Origin: Vitreoscilla stercoraria DSM 513
Lineage (GTDB): Bacteria; Pseudomonadota; Gammaproteobacteria; Burkholderiales; Neisseriaceae
DNA: 64,000 bases
Direction: 5' to 3'
Assembly: GCF_000382305.1 (NCBI RefSeq)
Contig: NZ_KB908029.1
Span: forward strand, 1-64,000
The notes under the pieces were generated by a model that was not told where the DNA came from, ran no database searches, and worked only from the letters and a program-made list of their open reading frames with translations. Position 1 is the stretch's first letter, and each line of letters opens with the position of its first letter. Both the position numbers and the translations under genes were made by a program. Shown piece after piece: positions 42,207 to 51,234 of the stretch.

Positions 42207-45200
42207 TAATACAGTACAACAATTTGCTTCAGAAATGAAAATGGCGGAAACACGCCTGCTAGAACAATTGCGTGCCGCAGGTGTGAACAAACAATCAGCT
42301 TCTGATGAATTGAGTTCTGACGACAAGCAAAAATTATTGGCTTATTTAAAGCAATCGCATGGTAACGAAGCTGAAAACAGCCAAATTACAGTCAGCCGCA
42401 AACAAACCAGTTCAGTGAAAACAGCTGGTCGTACGGTTGAAGTACAAACGCGTAAAAGTCGCAGCATTCAAATTGAAGTGCCTGTGACTGCAGCTGAAGA
42501 AACAGCTGAAATAACTGCACCTGCACCTCCTGCATCTATTGTCGCTGAAACAGTACAAGCAACGCCTGTAACTGAAATGCCTCAAGACGATGCTGAAAGC
42601 ATTCGTGCTGCTAAAAAAGCACAAGCAGAAGCGGAAAAAGAGCGTATTTCTCGCTCTAAAAACAAACCTGCTCCTGCGCCAACTAAAAAAGAAGAAGCAC
42701 CAGAAGCCCAACCCGTAGAAACAGCTGCGCCAGCACCTGTTGCTGAGGTTCCAGAGGCTCCTGTTGTTGTCACTCCGGAGCCAGCACCGCAAGTGGTAAC
42801 TAAAGCGCCAACACCTGTTGCCGCTGTTGCCCAAGAAACGGTTGCTAAAACTCCCGTCAAAAACGAAGCCAAACAGGAAAAACCAAAAGAAGTGTCTAAT
42901 CAACCAGCCAAGCCAGCTGCTACACCAGCACCAGCAGCACCGAAAGCGCCTATTTCTATCATTTCTGCAGAAGAGCAAGCGACGCGTGATGCCGAAGTCA
43001 AACGTGCAGAAGCCTTAAGAGCGCACCAAGAAGCCTTATTGCGTGAAAAACAAGAGCGTCAAGCACGTCGTGAAGCTGCTAAAAAACAAGCTTTAGCAGA
43101 TGCTTTGGCTCAAAAACAGCAAAAAGAAAACCGCTCAGCCTCTCCTTCTGCGAAAAAAGCAGAAGAAACGGCAGCCAAAGCACAAAACGCGCAAAAATCC
43201 ACAGCCAAACCTGCTGATAAAACAGCGGCAGCAACACCTAATGCAGCAGCAAAGCCTGAGAAAAAAGCCAATACCGATCGTCCAGCGCGTACCACTCAGC
43301 CTCAAAATGAAGACAATCGTGGTGGCAAGCCTAAGTCTAAGTTAAAAGGTCGCAGCGAAAGTAGCAATCAACGTGACGATAGCAAATGGCGCTCAGGTAA
43401 AAAAGGCAGAAAAGGTGGTCGTCATCAAGTAGATATCGACAACCAACACACTTTCCAAGCCCCTACTGAACCTGTGGTACATGAAGTATTGGTTCCTGAA
43501 ACCATTACCGTCGCTGATTTGGCACACAAAATGGCTGTTAAAGCCGTTGAGGTGATCAAAACATTGATGAAAATGGGCTCTATGGTCACCATTAACCAAG
43601 TGTTAGACCAAGAAACTGCCATCATTTTAGTAGAAGAAATGGGTCATATTGCCAAAGCAGCACAACCTGATGATCCAGATGCATTCTTGTTAGACGGCGA
43701 AGAAGCAGCACAAGCGGAATTGTTACCTCGTGCGCCAGTTGTTACCGTTATGGGTCACGTTGACCACGGTAAAACCTCTTTGCTGGACTCTATCCGCAAA
43801 GCCAAAGTGGTTGCAGGCGAAGCCGGTGGTATTACTCAGCACATCGGTGCTTACCACGTAGAAACCCCACGCGGCATGGTGACTTTCTTAGACACTCCAG
43901 GTCACGAAGCGTTTACCGCCATGCGTGCTCGTGGTGCCAAAGCCACTGACATCGTGATTTTGGTGGTGGCAGCCGACGATGGCGTGATGCCACAAACCAT
44001 CGAAGCAATCAACCATGCCAAAGCTGCAGGCGTGCCTATGGTGGTTGCGGTGAACAAGATTGACAAAGACTCAGCTAACCCTGAGAAAATCCGTCAAGAG
44101 TTGAGCATTCACGGTGTGAACCCAGACATTTGGGGCGGTGATACTCAATTTATCGATATCTCAGCGAAAAAAGGCATCAACATTGATGGCTTATTAGAAG
44201 CTGTCTTGTTGGAAGCAGAAGTATTGGAGTTGACTGCAGCGATTGAAGCACCGGCTAAGGGCATCATCGTTGAAGCACGTTTGGACAAAGGTCGCGGTGC
44301 AGTAGCCACCTTATTGGTTCAATCTGGTACTTTGCGCAAAGGTGACATGTTATTGGCTGGCTCTGTGTTCGGTAAAATCCGCGCGATGACCGACGAAGAC
44401 GGCAAAACCATTACTGAAGCAGGTCCTTCTATCCCAGTAGAAATCTTAGGTTTGTCTGACGTACCAAATGCGGGTGAAGATGCGTTGGTATTGGCTGATG
44501 AGAAAAAAGCACGTGAAATCGCTTTGTTCCGTCAAGGTAAATACCGCGATGTACGTTTGGCCAAACAACAAGCAGCCAAAATGGAAAACTTGTTTGCCAA
44601 TATGGGCGAAGGCGAAGTACAGAAATTGTCTGTCATCATCAAAGCCGATGTTCAAGGTTCTTACGAAGCTTTGGCTGGCAGCTTGCGCAAATTGTCTAAC
44701 GGTGAAGTTCAAGTAGACGTCTTGCACAGCGGTGTAGGTGGCATCAATGAATCTGACGTGAACTTGGCCATTGCATCTAACGCAACCATTATCGGCTTTA
44801 ATACCCGTGCGGATGCGGCAGCGCGCAAATTGGCTGAGAGCGAAGGCATTGACATTCGCTACTACAACATCATTTACGATGCGATTGATGATGTGAAAGC
44901 AGCGATGAGCGGCATGTTGGCACCTGAGAAGAAAGAACAAATCTTGGGTACTGCTGAGATTCGCCAAGTCATTAGCGTGTCTAAAGTGGGCAATATTGCC
45001 GGCTGTATGGTGACCGATGGCGTGGTGAAACGCGATGCACAAGTCCGTTTAATCCGCAACAACGTTGTGGTTCACACTGGCGCGTTAGACTCTTTGAAAC
45101 GCTTCAAAGACGACGTCAAAGAAGTGAAACAAGGTTACGAATGTGGCTTGATGTTGAAAGCTTACAACGAGATTATCGAAGGCGATACTTTGGAATTCTT

Positions 45201-45231
45201 CGAAATCATCGAAGTCGCTCGTAGCTTGTAA
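42199..45231 (+). CDS. infB: Translation initiation factor IF-2
   Basis: A 1010-residue GTPase that brings initiator tRNA to the 30S subunit. ATG 42199 follows an excellent AAGGAGG box, so the longer frame from 42130 is not used. The N-terminal IF2-N domain (1-50) is followed by a long Ala/Pro/Lys/Glu-rich linker (about 75-430) and a second IF2-N-like segment. The GTPase motifs are GHVDHGKTSLLD, DTPGHEAF and NKID; domains II, III and C2 follow to the end. The length exceeds E. coli IF2-alpha (890) because of the linker. Confidence 0.97.
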   Translation: MSNNTVQQFASEMKMAETRLLEQLRAAGVNKQSASDELSSDDKQKLLAYLKQSHGNEAENSQITVSRKQTSSVKTAGRTVEVQTRKSRSIQIEVPVTAAEETAEITAPAPPASIVAETVQATPVTEMPQDDAESIRAAKKAQAEAEKERISRSKNKPAPAPTKKEEAPEAQPVETAAPAPVAEVPEAPVVVTPEPAPQVVTKAPTPVAAVAQETVAKTPVKNEAKQEKPKEVSNQPAKPAATPAPAAPKAPISIISAEEQATRDAEVKRAEALRAHQEALLREKQERQARREAAKKQALADALAQKQQKENRSASPSAKKAEETAAKAQNAQKSTAKPADKTAAATPNAAAKPEKKANTDRPARTTQPQNEDNRGGKPKSKLKGRSESSNQRDDSKWRSGKKGRKGGRHQVDIDNQHTFQAPTEPVVHEVLVPETITVADLAHKMAVKAVEVIKTLMKMGSMVTINQVLDQETAIILVEEMGHIAKAAQPDDPDAFLLDGEEAAQAELLPRAPVVTVMGHVDHGKTSLLDSIRKAKVVAGEAGGITQHIGAYHVETPRGMVTFLDTPGHEAFTAMRARGAKATDIVILVVAADDGVMPQTIEAINHAKAAGVPMVVAVNKIDKDSANPEKIRQELSIHGVNPDIWGGDTQFIDISAKKGINIDGLLEAVLLEAEVLELTAAIEAPAKGIIVEARLDKGRGAVATLLVQSGTLRKGDMLLAGSVFGKIRAMTDEDGKTITEAGPSIPVEILGLSDVPNAGEDALVLADEKKAREIALFRQGKYRDVRLAKQQAAKMENLFANMGEGEVQKLSVIIKADVQGSYEALAGSLRKLSNGEVQVDVLHSGVGGINESDVNLAIASNATIIGFNTRADAAARKLAESEGIDIRYYNIIYDAIDDVKAAMSGMLAPEKKEQILGTAEIRQVISVSKVGNIAGCMVTDGVVKRDAQVRLIRNNVVVHTGALDSLKRFKDDVKEVKQGYECGLMLKAYNEIIEGDTLEFFEIIEVARSL

Positions 45232-45255
45232 TTTAAGACACAGCGTCATGTAACA

Positions 45256-45292
45256 AAAAGCTGTCTGGACGCTTGGCATTCAGGCAGCTTTT
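45256..45292 (+). terminator. Hairpin between infB and rbfA carrying a different DUS dialect
   Basis: AAAAGCTGTCTG (45256-45267) pairs with CAGGCAGCTTTT (45281-45292) with one G-U wobble. The reverse complement of the right arm with its flank reads AAGCTGCCTGAA, close to DUS dialects of other Neisseriaceae and unlike the local word. A decayed local copy (CAGCGTCATGTAA) lies just upstream at 45241-45253. Confidence 0.7.
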
Positions 45293-45307
45293 ACTTTAGG
45301 AAAAAAC

Positions 45308-45679
45308 ATGAAAAAACAACAACGTGGTTATGCCCGCCAAGATCGGGTACAAGAACAAATCATGCGTGAGTTGGCGGAATTGACCCGTACAGGTTTAAAA
45401 GACCCACGTGCAGGTTTCATTACCATCACCGAAGTCGAGTTAACCCGCGATTACAGCCACGCCACTATTTGGTGGACAGTGATGAACAGCAGCACTCGCG
45501 AAGTAACGGCAGAAGCTTTGGACAATGCACGCGGTCATTTGCGTTCAGAATTGGCCAAACGCATCAAAGTATTCAAAACGCCTGAATTGCATTTTGAATA
45601 CGATGAATCACTAGAGCGCGGTATGAGTATTTCTAGCTTGATTGACCAAGCCAACAGTGAAAAACCTGTACAAGACTAA
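45308..45679 (+). CDS. rbfA: Ribosome-binding factor A
   Basis: RbfA is a KH-like factor for 16S rRNA 5'-end maturation and cold adaptation. The 123-residue protein has R-Q-D-R-V-Q-E-Q at the N-terminus, DPRAGFITITEVELTRDYSHA and the C-terminal LHFEYDESLERGMSI signature, all typical. The start has a TTAGGAAAA box. It follows infB after 76 bases containing a hairpin that may be read through. Usual neighbours in the operon, here truB, lie about 1.8 kb downstream after an insertion of two minus-strand genes. Confidence 0.96.
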   Translation: MKKQQRGYARQDRVQEQIMRELAELTRTGLKDPRAGFITITEVELTRDYSHATIWWTVMNSSTREVTAEALDNARGHLRSELAKRIKVFKTPELHFEYDESLERGMSISSLIDQANSEKPVQD

Positions 45680-45715
45680 AATGGTGATGGCAGTCATCTA
45701 AACCGGTTTTCAATA

Positions 45716-45752
45716 TTTACAGGCCGCTTATATTGCATAAGCGGCCTGTAAA
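45716..45752. terminator. Perfect inverted pair of the GGC-variant DUS
   Basis: TTTACAGGCCGCTTAT (45716-45731) and ATAAGCGGCCTGTAAA (45737-45752) form a perfect 16-bp stem with a five-base loop between rbfA and the minus-strand interrupted gene. Both arms carry the AAGCGGCCTGTA variant. Confidence 0.85.
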
Positions 45753-45772
45753 CATCAACACAAATAAAAAAA

Positions 45773-46291
45773 CTATCGTTTGCGGTAGACTTGCCAATGG
45801 GTTTTCAATTCTCGCATCAACAAATATTCCTCAGCTTTTAAGTCTGCCAATTTAATCCACAAAATGGCATCGCTTGATTTTTCATCCAATTGCGGGTAGA
45901 CCGAAATGGCAATATCAGGAATATAAGAATCATCTCTAGCGTATTATTTGCCTACGCGTATATCCACAATGTGTTCCCATCTGACCGACCTTCTTTTGTA
46001 TTTGACGCCTCGCTCATTCAATACCAATAGAGGCTTATTGTTACCAGCCAAAGTCAACACTCGCAACGTCCAACTGACAATGGCGGCTGAAACAGGCAGC
46101 AAAATAAACAACGCCATAAAAATCATTGCCCCAAGACTGTATTGGCCTTGCACCAATATCGTCCACAGCCAATGTGCCCAAACATACAACACCACACAAA
46201 ATAAAAACACCGCAAATGGCAGTTGTATCCAAGCCGAAGTACTTCGACTGTAATATTTAATCGGCAAGGTTTTGTTCACCGTGTAAGGCAT
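45773..46291 (-). pseudogene. Small membrane protein gene interrupted by an in-frame TAA
   Basis: The minus-strand frame from ATG 46291 (RBS AGGAGCTGAGT) encodes 115 residues and meets TAA at 45944-45946. The same frame then continues without a shift for another 56 codons to TAG at 45773-45775, with protein-like content (DDSYIPDIAISVYPQLDEK, AILWIKLADLKAEEYLLM, RELKTHWQVYRKR). The product would be about 172 residues: two transmembrane helices (about 22-42 and 54-75), then a PH-like domain beginning KPLLVLNERGVKYK and VRWEHIVDIRVGK. The stop falls within this domain. It looks like a recent nonsense mutation or a sequencing error. Family unknown. Confidence 0.75.
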
Positions 46292-46552
46292 ACTCAGCTC
46301 CTATTTATCGGCCATCTGCAACCAGTCATCAAGCAGCATCAAAAAATGAATCCGCAATGCGCCAAGCTTTGAAAGCTTGACTTTTATCCTAAGGCATCCA
46401 TATTTAAATGACCTTAGCATAAAAACAGTTTATTCACATAAGTCATCAATCGATTGATTTAAGATGCCACAAATTAACCTGTCCGATGTTTAGATATCAT
46501 CGTTCAAAGAGAGTCTTACATACATCAAAGCGACCTGTAAGCCCCAAACACT

Positions 46553-47188
46553 TCACATTGACTCTTGCATGGCCTCCCACGCAGGCAAAGCCGCATACAC
46601 CGCAGCAGGCGCATGGGCATCGTTGGCGGCATAGCGAATTTGGGCTTCGTTCAATTGTTTTTTCGCCCAATTACTGGTCGATTGGCGCTTGGATTTGTGA
46701 AAATTTTGCCCTAGCACCAAGGCCACTGCCCCACGCACACCGACAGAAGCAATGTATCCATGGCGCTTGAATACCCTATCTAAATCAACAACATTGTTCA
46801 ATGCCATGCCCAAACGTTTAGGCAAACTGGCTGTATCGTGTTGTAAACCAAAACCAATTTTACAAATGCTGTCTGAATTCAAAATTTCAGCCGCCAAAGC
46901 CAACGCTTGCGAATGATGCAATTGTAAAATCCAAGCAGCCTGCGTGCTTGCCAATTGTACAATGTGCGGCCCTGTATCCACCTCACCTACTTTGAATAAA
47001 GGCTTGCTTTCGGTATCAAAGCCCAACACTGTTTGCGCCAGCAAAACCTCTCTGGCTTGGGCAAATTCTGCGGGAGTTTGTGGAATGAAAATATCAGATT
47101 CAGATAAAATATCAAAATCAGGCAATAATTGGCTAACTTCTTTAGAAGGTGGTTTCAATCTTGGTGGCATATCAATATTCATGTGCAT
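46553..47188 (-). CDS. DEDDy-type 3'-5' exonuclease (RNase D-like)
   Basis: A 211-residue single-domain exonuclease of the RNase D/WRN-exo type without an HRDC domain. The metal-binding residues are Asp58 and Glu60 (GFDTESKP), Asp118 (GLQHDTA) and Asp190 with Tyr186 (YAANDAHA), which is the DEDDy pattern. There is no signal peptide. The start ATG 47188 has no obvious ribosome binding site; ATG 47182 or 47170 could be used instead. The substrate, DNA or RNA, is not determined. It sits alone between rbfA and truB. Confidence 0.85.
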   Translation of the reverse strand: MHMNIDMPPRLKPPSKEVSQLLPDFDILSESDIFIPQTPAEFAQAREVLLAQTVLGFDTESKPLFKVGEVDTGPHIVQLASTQAAWILQLHHSQALALAAEILNSDSICKIGFGLQHDTASLPKRLGMALNNVVDLDRVFKRHGYIASVGVRGAVALVLGQNFHKSKRQSTSNWAKKQLNEAQIRYAANDAHAPAAVYAALPAWEAMQESM

Positions 47189-47202
47189 TTAATATTGTGA
47201 AG

Positions 47203-47241
47203 TTTACAGGACGCTTGGCTTTTAAATAAGCGGCCTGTAAA
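47203..47241. repeat. Mixed DUS pair (GAC and GGC variants)
   Basis: TTTACAGGACGCTT (47203-47216) faces AAGCGGCCTGTAAA (47228-47241) across eleven bases. One arm is the main word, the other the GGC variant, so the stem has one mismatch. Confidence 0.75.
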
Positions 47242-47444
47242 GATATTTTTTTAATATCGAAACCACATTCTGATGGCATTTCAAACACATTGAGTAAAAA
47301 AAACAACCAGAGCTGAGCTCAAAAACCATCAAAGCCATTGAATTTCAAGAGCTGTATCTTCTGCGTTGCCGTTAGGAGGAATTCATATTCAATTGAGGCA
47401 CATTCAATGGTAAACTTGCTGGCAATTTTTTTTGAAATGCTTGC

Positions 47445-48371
47445 ATGACCACCTCAACCAAACCACCCAAACGCCGCATCAATGGCGTCTTGCTTTTGGA
47501 CAAACCCAAGGGCAAATCCAGCAACACCGCGTTGCAAATCACCAAACGCCTGTTTCAAGCTGAAAAAGCCGGTCATACTGGGGTACTAGACCCATTGGCA
47601 ACGGGCTTATTGCCTGTGTGTTTTGGTGAAGCGACCAAATATGCGCAGTATTTATTGGATTCGGACAAGGCCTATATTGCCGATTTAAAATTCGGCATCG
47701 AAACCACAACAGGCGATGTAGAAGGTGAAGCATCTTCAACCACCGATGTGCGCATCAATGCCCAACAGTTTCAGGACGCTTGCGTGGCATTTACGCGCTC
47801 GTATGAACAAATGCCACCGATGTTTTCTGCTTTGAAACACAATGGCAAGGCTTTGTACGAATACGCCCGCCAAGGCATTAACATTGAACGCAAACGTCGC
47901 ACCATCACCATTTACCAAATTGATGTGTTGGCGTTTGACGAAGCGGCTCAAACCGCGCAAATTGCTGTGCGCTGCTCAAAAGGCACTTACATTCGCACCT
48001 TGGCTGAAGACATCGCCCGTCACGCAGGCTCTTTGGCACATTTGACCGATTTGCGCCGCACTGCCACAGCAGGTTTTGGTATCGAACACGCTTATAGCAT
48101 TGAAACATTGGAAAGCTTGAACTTAGAGCAAAAAGATGGTTTATTGTTGCCATGCGAGGCTTTGGTGGCACATTTACCTGCCATTACACTGCAAAATGCT
48201 GAAATTGAGCGCTTGCAATATGGACAACAGGTGCAAAGCGATGCAATTTGTGAAATAATATCGCCCTTACGGGTATATGACGATGCGCAGCAATTTATGG
48301 GCTTGATCGAAGCGTCTGCTGAAGGCGTATTGAAGGCTTTGCGATTGATGAGTACTCAGAACAATCTGTAA
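47445..48371 (+). CDS. truB: tRNA pseudouridine-55 synthase
   Basis: TruB makes pseudouridine 55 in the T-loop of tRNAs. The 308-residue protein has the N-terminal INGVLLLDKPKGKSSN, the catalytic aspartate in GHTGVLDPLATGLLP, the segment YEQMPPMFSALKHNGKALYEYAR and VRCSKGTYIRTLAEDI. A small C-terminal domain follows. Initiation is at ATG 47445 without a strong Shine-Dalgarno. It precedes rpsO, as in many proteobacteria. A DUS-like word with one change (TTTCAGGACGCTT, 47769-47781) is read as FQDA. Confidence 0.96.
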   Translation: MTTSTKPPKRRINGVLLLDKPKGKSSNTALQITKRLFQAEKAGHTGVLDPLATGLLPVCFGEATKYAQYLLDSDKAYIADLKFGIETTTGDVEGEASSTTDVRINAQQFQDACVAFTRSYEQMPPMFSALKHNGKALYEYARQGINIERKRRTITIYQIDVLAFDEAAQTAQIAVRCSKGTYIRTLAEDIARHAGSLAHLTDLRRTATAGFGIEHAYSIETLESLNLEQKDGLLLPCEALVAHLPAITLQNAEIERLQYGQQVQSDAICEIISPLRVYDDAQQFMGLIEASAEGVLKALRLMSTQNNL

Positions 48372-48451
48372 TTTTTTCGGAGACAGCGAGGGTTTCGGCT
48401 CTGTTGTCTTGCCGGGCTTGTAGCCCTGATATTTAAATGGAGTAATACCAA

Positions 48452-48721
48452 ATGGCTTTGACCGTTGAACAAAAAGCGCAAATCGTTAAAGATTTCCAAC
48501 GCCAAGAAGGCGACACTGGTTCTAGCGAAGTGCAAGTTGCATTGTTGACTTTCCGTATCAATGATTTGACTCCTCACTTCAAAGCAAACATCAAAGACCA
48601 CCACAGCCGTCGTGGTTTGTTGAAAATGGTTAGCCAACGTCGTCGTTTGTTGAGCTACTTGCGTCGCACTGATGCGGAAACTTACCGCACTTTGATCGGT
48701 CGCTTGGGCTTGCGTAAGTAA
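48452..48721 (+). CDS. rpsO: 30S ribosomal protein S15
   Basis: An 89-residue S15, the primary 16S rRNA-binding protein of the platform. It shows the full family pattern, including GDTGSSEVQVALLTFRI, HFKANIKDHHSRRGLLKMV and RRRLLSYLR. The start has a TGGAGTAA box. The 80-base leader downstream of truB contains GGGCTTGTAGCCC (about 48414-48426), a small hairpin that could belong to S15 autoregulation, but I did not see a recognisable pseudoknot. Confidence 0.98.
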   Translation: MALTVEQKAQIVKDFQRQEGDTGSSEVQVALLTFRINDLTPHFKANIKDHHSRRGLLKMVSQRRRLLSYLRRTDAETYRTLIGRLGLRK

Positions 48722-48730
48722 GATCCTTTT

Positions 48731-48761
48731 AAAGTCGCAACTTCGGTTGCGACTTTATTTT
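48731..48761 (+). terminator. Intrinsic terminator after rpsO
   Basis: AAAGTCGCAA pairs with TTGCGACTTT around CTTCGG, a stable tetraloop-like loop, followed by an interrupted T-run. It separates rpsO from pnp. Confidence 0.93.
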
Positions 48762-48885
48762 CATTTGTATTTTCAAAATCTTGGGGTTAGGCTCTGAATA
48801 ACTAACCATGCACATCTAGCAATATTTGATATGTGTGCATCATTAGGAATTCAGGTCGCCACCCAAACCATTCCAAAGGAAACTC

Positions 48886-51000
48886 ATGTTTAACAAATTC
48901 GTTAAATCATTCCAATACGGTGATCAAACGGTCACCATCGAAACAGGCGAAATCGCACGCCAAGCCACTGCTGCTGTTAAAGTGTCTATGGGTGATACTG
49001 TCGTTTTGGTATCAGTGGTTGCAGCTAAAAAAATCAAAGAAGGTCAAGACTTCTTCCCATTGACTGTGGATTACTTCGAGCGTACTTACGCTGCTGGTAA
49101 AATCCCTGGTGGCTTCTTCAAACGTGAAGGCAAACAGTCTGAAAAAGAAATTTTGACCAGCCGCTTGATTGACCGCCCAATTCGTCCTTTATTCCCAGAA
49201 GGTTTCTACAACGACATCCAAATCATTGCAATGGTGGTGTCTGTAGACCCTGAAATCGATTCTGACATCCCTGCAATGATTGGTGCTTCTGCTGCTTTGG
49301 TTTTGAGCGGCGTGCCTTTCTCAGGCCCTATTGGCGCTGCGCGCGTGGGTTATATTGACGGTCAATACGTTACCAACCCAACCAAAGCCCAATTGACTCA
49401 AAGCCAATTGGATTTGGTCGTTGCTGGTACTGCCAAAGCCGTATTAATGGTGGAATCTGAAGCACAAGAATTGTCTGAAGCCATTATGTTGGGCGCAGTA
49501 GTACATGGTCACGAGCAATTGCAAACCGTCATCACTGCTATCAATGAATTGGCTGATGAAGTGAATCCTGCGGTTTGGGAATGGACAGCTCCAGTAGAAA
49601 ATACTGAGTTAAAAACCAAAGTCCAAGAAATTGCTGGTGCCATTGTGGCTGAAGCATTCACCATTCGCTCGAAACAAGAACGTTCTGCCAAATTGAACGA
49701 TGCTTGGGCTGCATTGGAAGCGGCTTTGATCACCGAAGAAAGCAGCACTTTGGAAGTGAACGAAATCCGCACTTTGTTCAAACATTTGGAAGCGAATGTG
49801 GTTCGTACCCAAATTTTGGATGGTCAACCGCGTATTGATGGTCGTGATACACGCACCGTACGCCCTATCGACATTCAAACCAGCGTATTGCCACGCACCC
49901 ACGGTTCGTCTTTGTTCACTCGCGGCGAAACCCAAGCTTTGGCAACCGCTACTTTGGGCACACAACGTGACGAGCAAATCATTGATGCTTTGAGTGGCGA
50001 ATATACAGACCGCTTCATCATGCATTACAACTTCCCTCCATACTCAACAGGTGAAGTGGGCCGTGTCGGTATTCCGAAACGCCGCGAAATCGGTCATGGC
50101 CGTTTGGCAAAACGTGCTTTGATTGCTGTGTTGCCAGCGCAAGAAGATTTCAACTATACCATGCGTGTGGTGTCTGAAATCACCGAATCTAACGGTTCGT
50201 CTTCTATGGCATCTGTTTGTGGCGGTTGCTTGGCATTGTTGTCAGCAGGCGTACCATTGAAAGCGCACGTTGCGGGCATCGCGATGGGCTTGATTTTGGA
50301 AGGCAACAAGTTTGCGGTATTGACTGACATCTTGGGCGACGAAGACCACTTGGGCGACATGGACTTCAAAGTAGCAGGTACTGAAAACGGCGTGACTGCT
50401 TTGCAAATGGACATCAAAATCCAAGGCATTACGCCTGAAATCATGCACATCGCTTTGGAACAAGCCAAAGAAGGCCGTGCGCACATTTTGGGCTTGATGA
50501 AAGATGCAGTGGAAGGTCCTCAAGAAATGTCGACCCATGCACCACGCTTGTACACTTTGAAAATCAATCAAGACAAGATTCGTGATGTGATTGGCAAAGG
50601 CGGCGAAACCATTCGTGGCATCATCAAAGACACTGGTACTGAAATCAACATCGACGACACAGGTACTGTGGTGATTGCAGCAACCACTGCTGAAGCGGGC
50701 GAAGCGGCTAAAAAACGCATCGAAGAAATCACGGCTGAGGTGGAAGTGGGCGCAGTATACGAAGGCACTGTGTTGAAGATTTTGGACAACAACGTTGGCG
50801 CGATTGTGTCTGTGATTCCAGGCAAAGATGGCTTGGTACACATCAGCCAAATCGCTCACGAACGTGTGAAAAACGTGTCTGATTACTTGCAATTGGGTCA
50901 AGTTGTGAAAGTTAAAGCTTTGGAAGTAGACGACCGTGGTCGCATCCGCTTGTCTATCAAAGCTTTGTTGGACAAACCAGAAGCAGAATCTGCTGAATAA
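48886..51000 (+). CDS. pnp: Polyribonucleotide nucleotidyltransferase
   Basis: PNPase is the phosphorolytic 3'-5' exoribonuclease of the degradosome. The 704-residue protein has two RNase PH domains (about 10-225 and 310-540; FFKREGKQSEKEILTSRLID, and LPRTHGSSLFTRGETQ with NGSSSMASVCGG), a KH domain (about 555-610; RDVIGKGGETIRGIIKDTG) and an S1 domain (about 620-690; EGTVLKILDNNVGAIV). Length is near that of E. coli PNPase (711). It lies downstream of rpsO as in E. coli but with its own start signals (AAAGGAAAC). Confidence 0.98.
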   Translation: MFNKFVKSFQYGDQTVTIETGEIARQATAAVKVSMGDTVVLVSVVAAKKIKEGQDFFPLTVDYFERTYAAGKIPGGFFKREGKQSEKEILTSRLIDRPIRPLFPEGFYNDIQIIAMVVSVDPEIDSDIPAMIGASAALVLSGVPFSGPIGAARVGYIDGQYVTNPTKAQLTQSQLDLVVAGTAKAVLMVESEAQELSEAIMLGAVVHGHEQLQTVITAINELADEVNPAVWEWTAPVENTELKTKVQEIAGAIVAEAFTIRSKQERSAKLNDAWAALEAALITEESSTLEVNEIRTLFKHLEANVVRTQILDGQPRIDGRDTRTVRPIDIQTSVLPRTHGSSLFTRGETQALATATLGTQRDEQIIDALSGEYTDRFIMHYNFPPYSTGEVGRVGIPKRREIGHGRLAKRALIAVLPAQEDFNYTMRVVSEITESNGSSSMASVCGGCLALLSAGVPLKAHVAGIAMGLILEGNKFAVLTDILGDEDHLGDMDFKVAGTENGVTALQMDIKIQGITPEIMHIALEQAKEGRAHILGLMKDAVEGPQEMSTHAPRLYTLKINQDKIRDVIGKGGETIRGIIKDTGTEINIDDTGTVVIAATTAEAGEAAKKRIEEITAEVEVGAVYEGTVLKILDNNVGAIVSVIPGKDGLVHISQIAHERVKNVSDYLQLGQVVKVKALEVDDRGRIRLSIKALLDKPEAESAE

Positions 51001-51018
51001 TTCAGCATTTTGTCACAC

Positions 51019-51046
51019 AAGCCACTCTTTGTAGAGTGGCTTTTTT
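51019..51046 (+). terminator. Intrinsic terminator of pnp
   Basis: AAGCCACTCT and AGAGTGGCTT form a ten-base stem with a short loop and T6, 18 bases after the pnp stop. Confidence 0.94.
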
Positions 51047-51057
51047 CATGCATAAAG

Positions 51058-51098
51058 TTTACAGGACGCTGAATATCTCTTACAGAAGCGGCCTGTAA
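51058..51098. repeat. Mixed, spaced DUS pair after pnp
   Basis: TTTACAGGACGCT (51058-51070) and AAGCGGCCTGTAA (51086-51098) face each other 15 bases apart; one is the main word, the other the GGC variant. A separate terminator already ends pnp. Confidence 0.75.
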
Positions 51099-51234
51099 CA
51101 ACAGATGACATGACAAAAATCATATTTTAAATAAATTCTTTGAAAACAAACAAATATTCTATTGATTTATACCATTAAGATGGATAAAACATGAATATTC
51201 ATCATCCAATATGGCACTAAAAGGAATCCAGCAT

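Noticed and set aside
42412..42978. Long minus-strand frame opposite infB
   Set aside because: It mirrors the Ala/Pro/Lys-rich IF-2 linker; composition is a shadow of the real gene.
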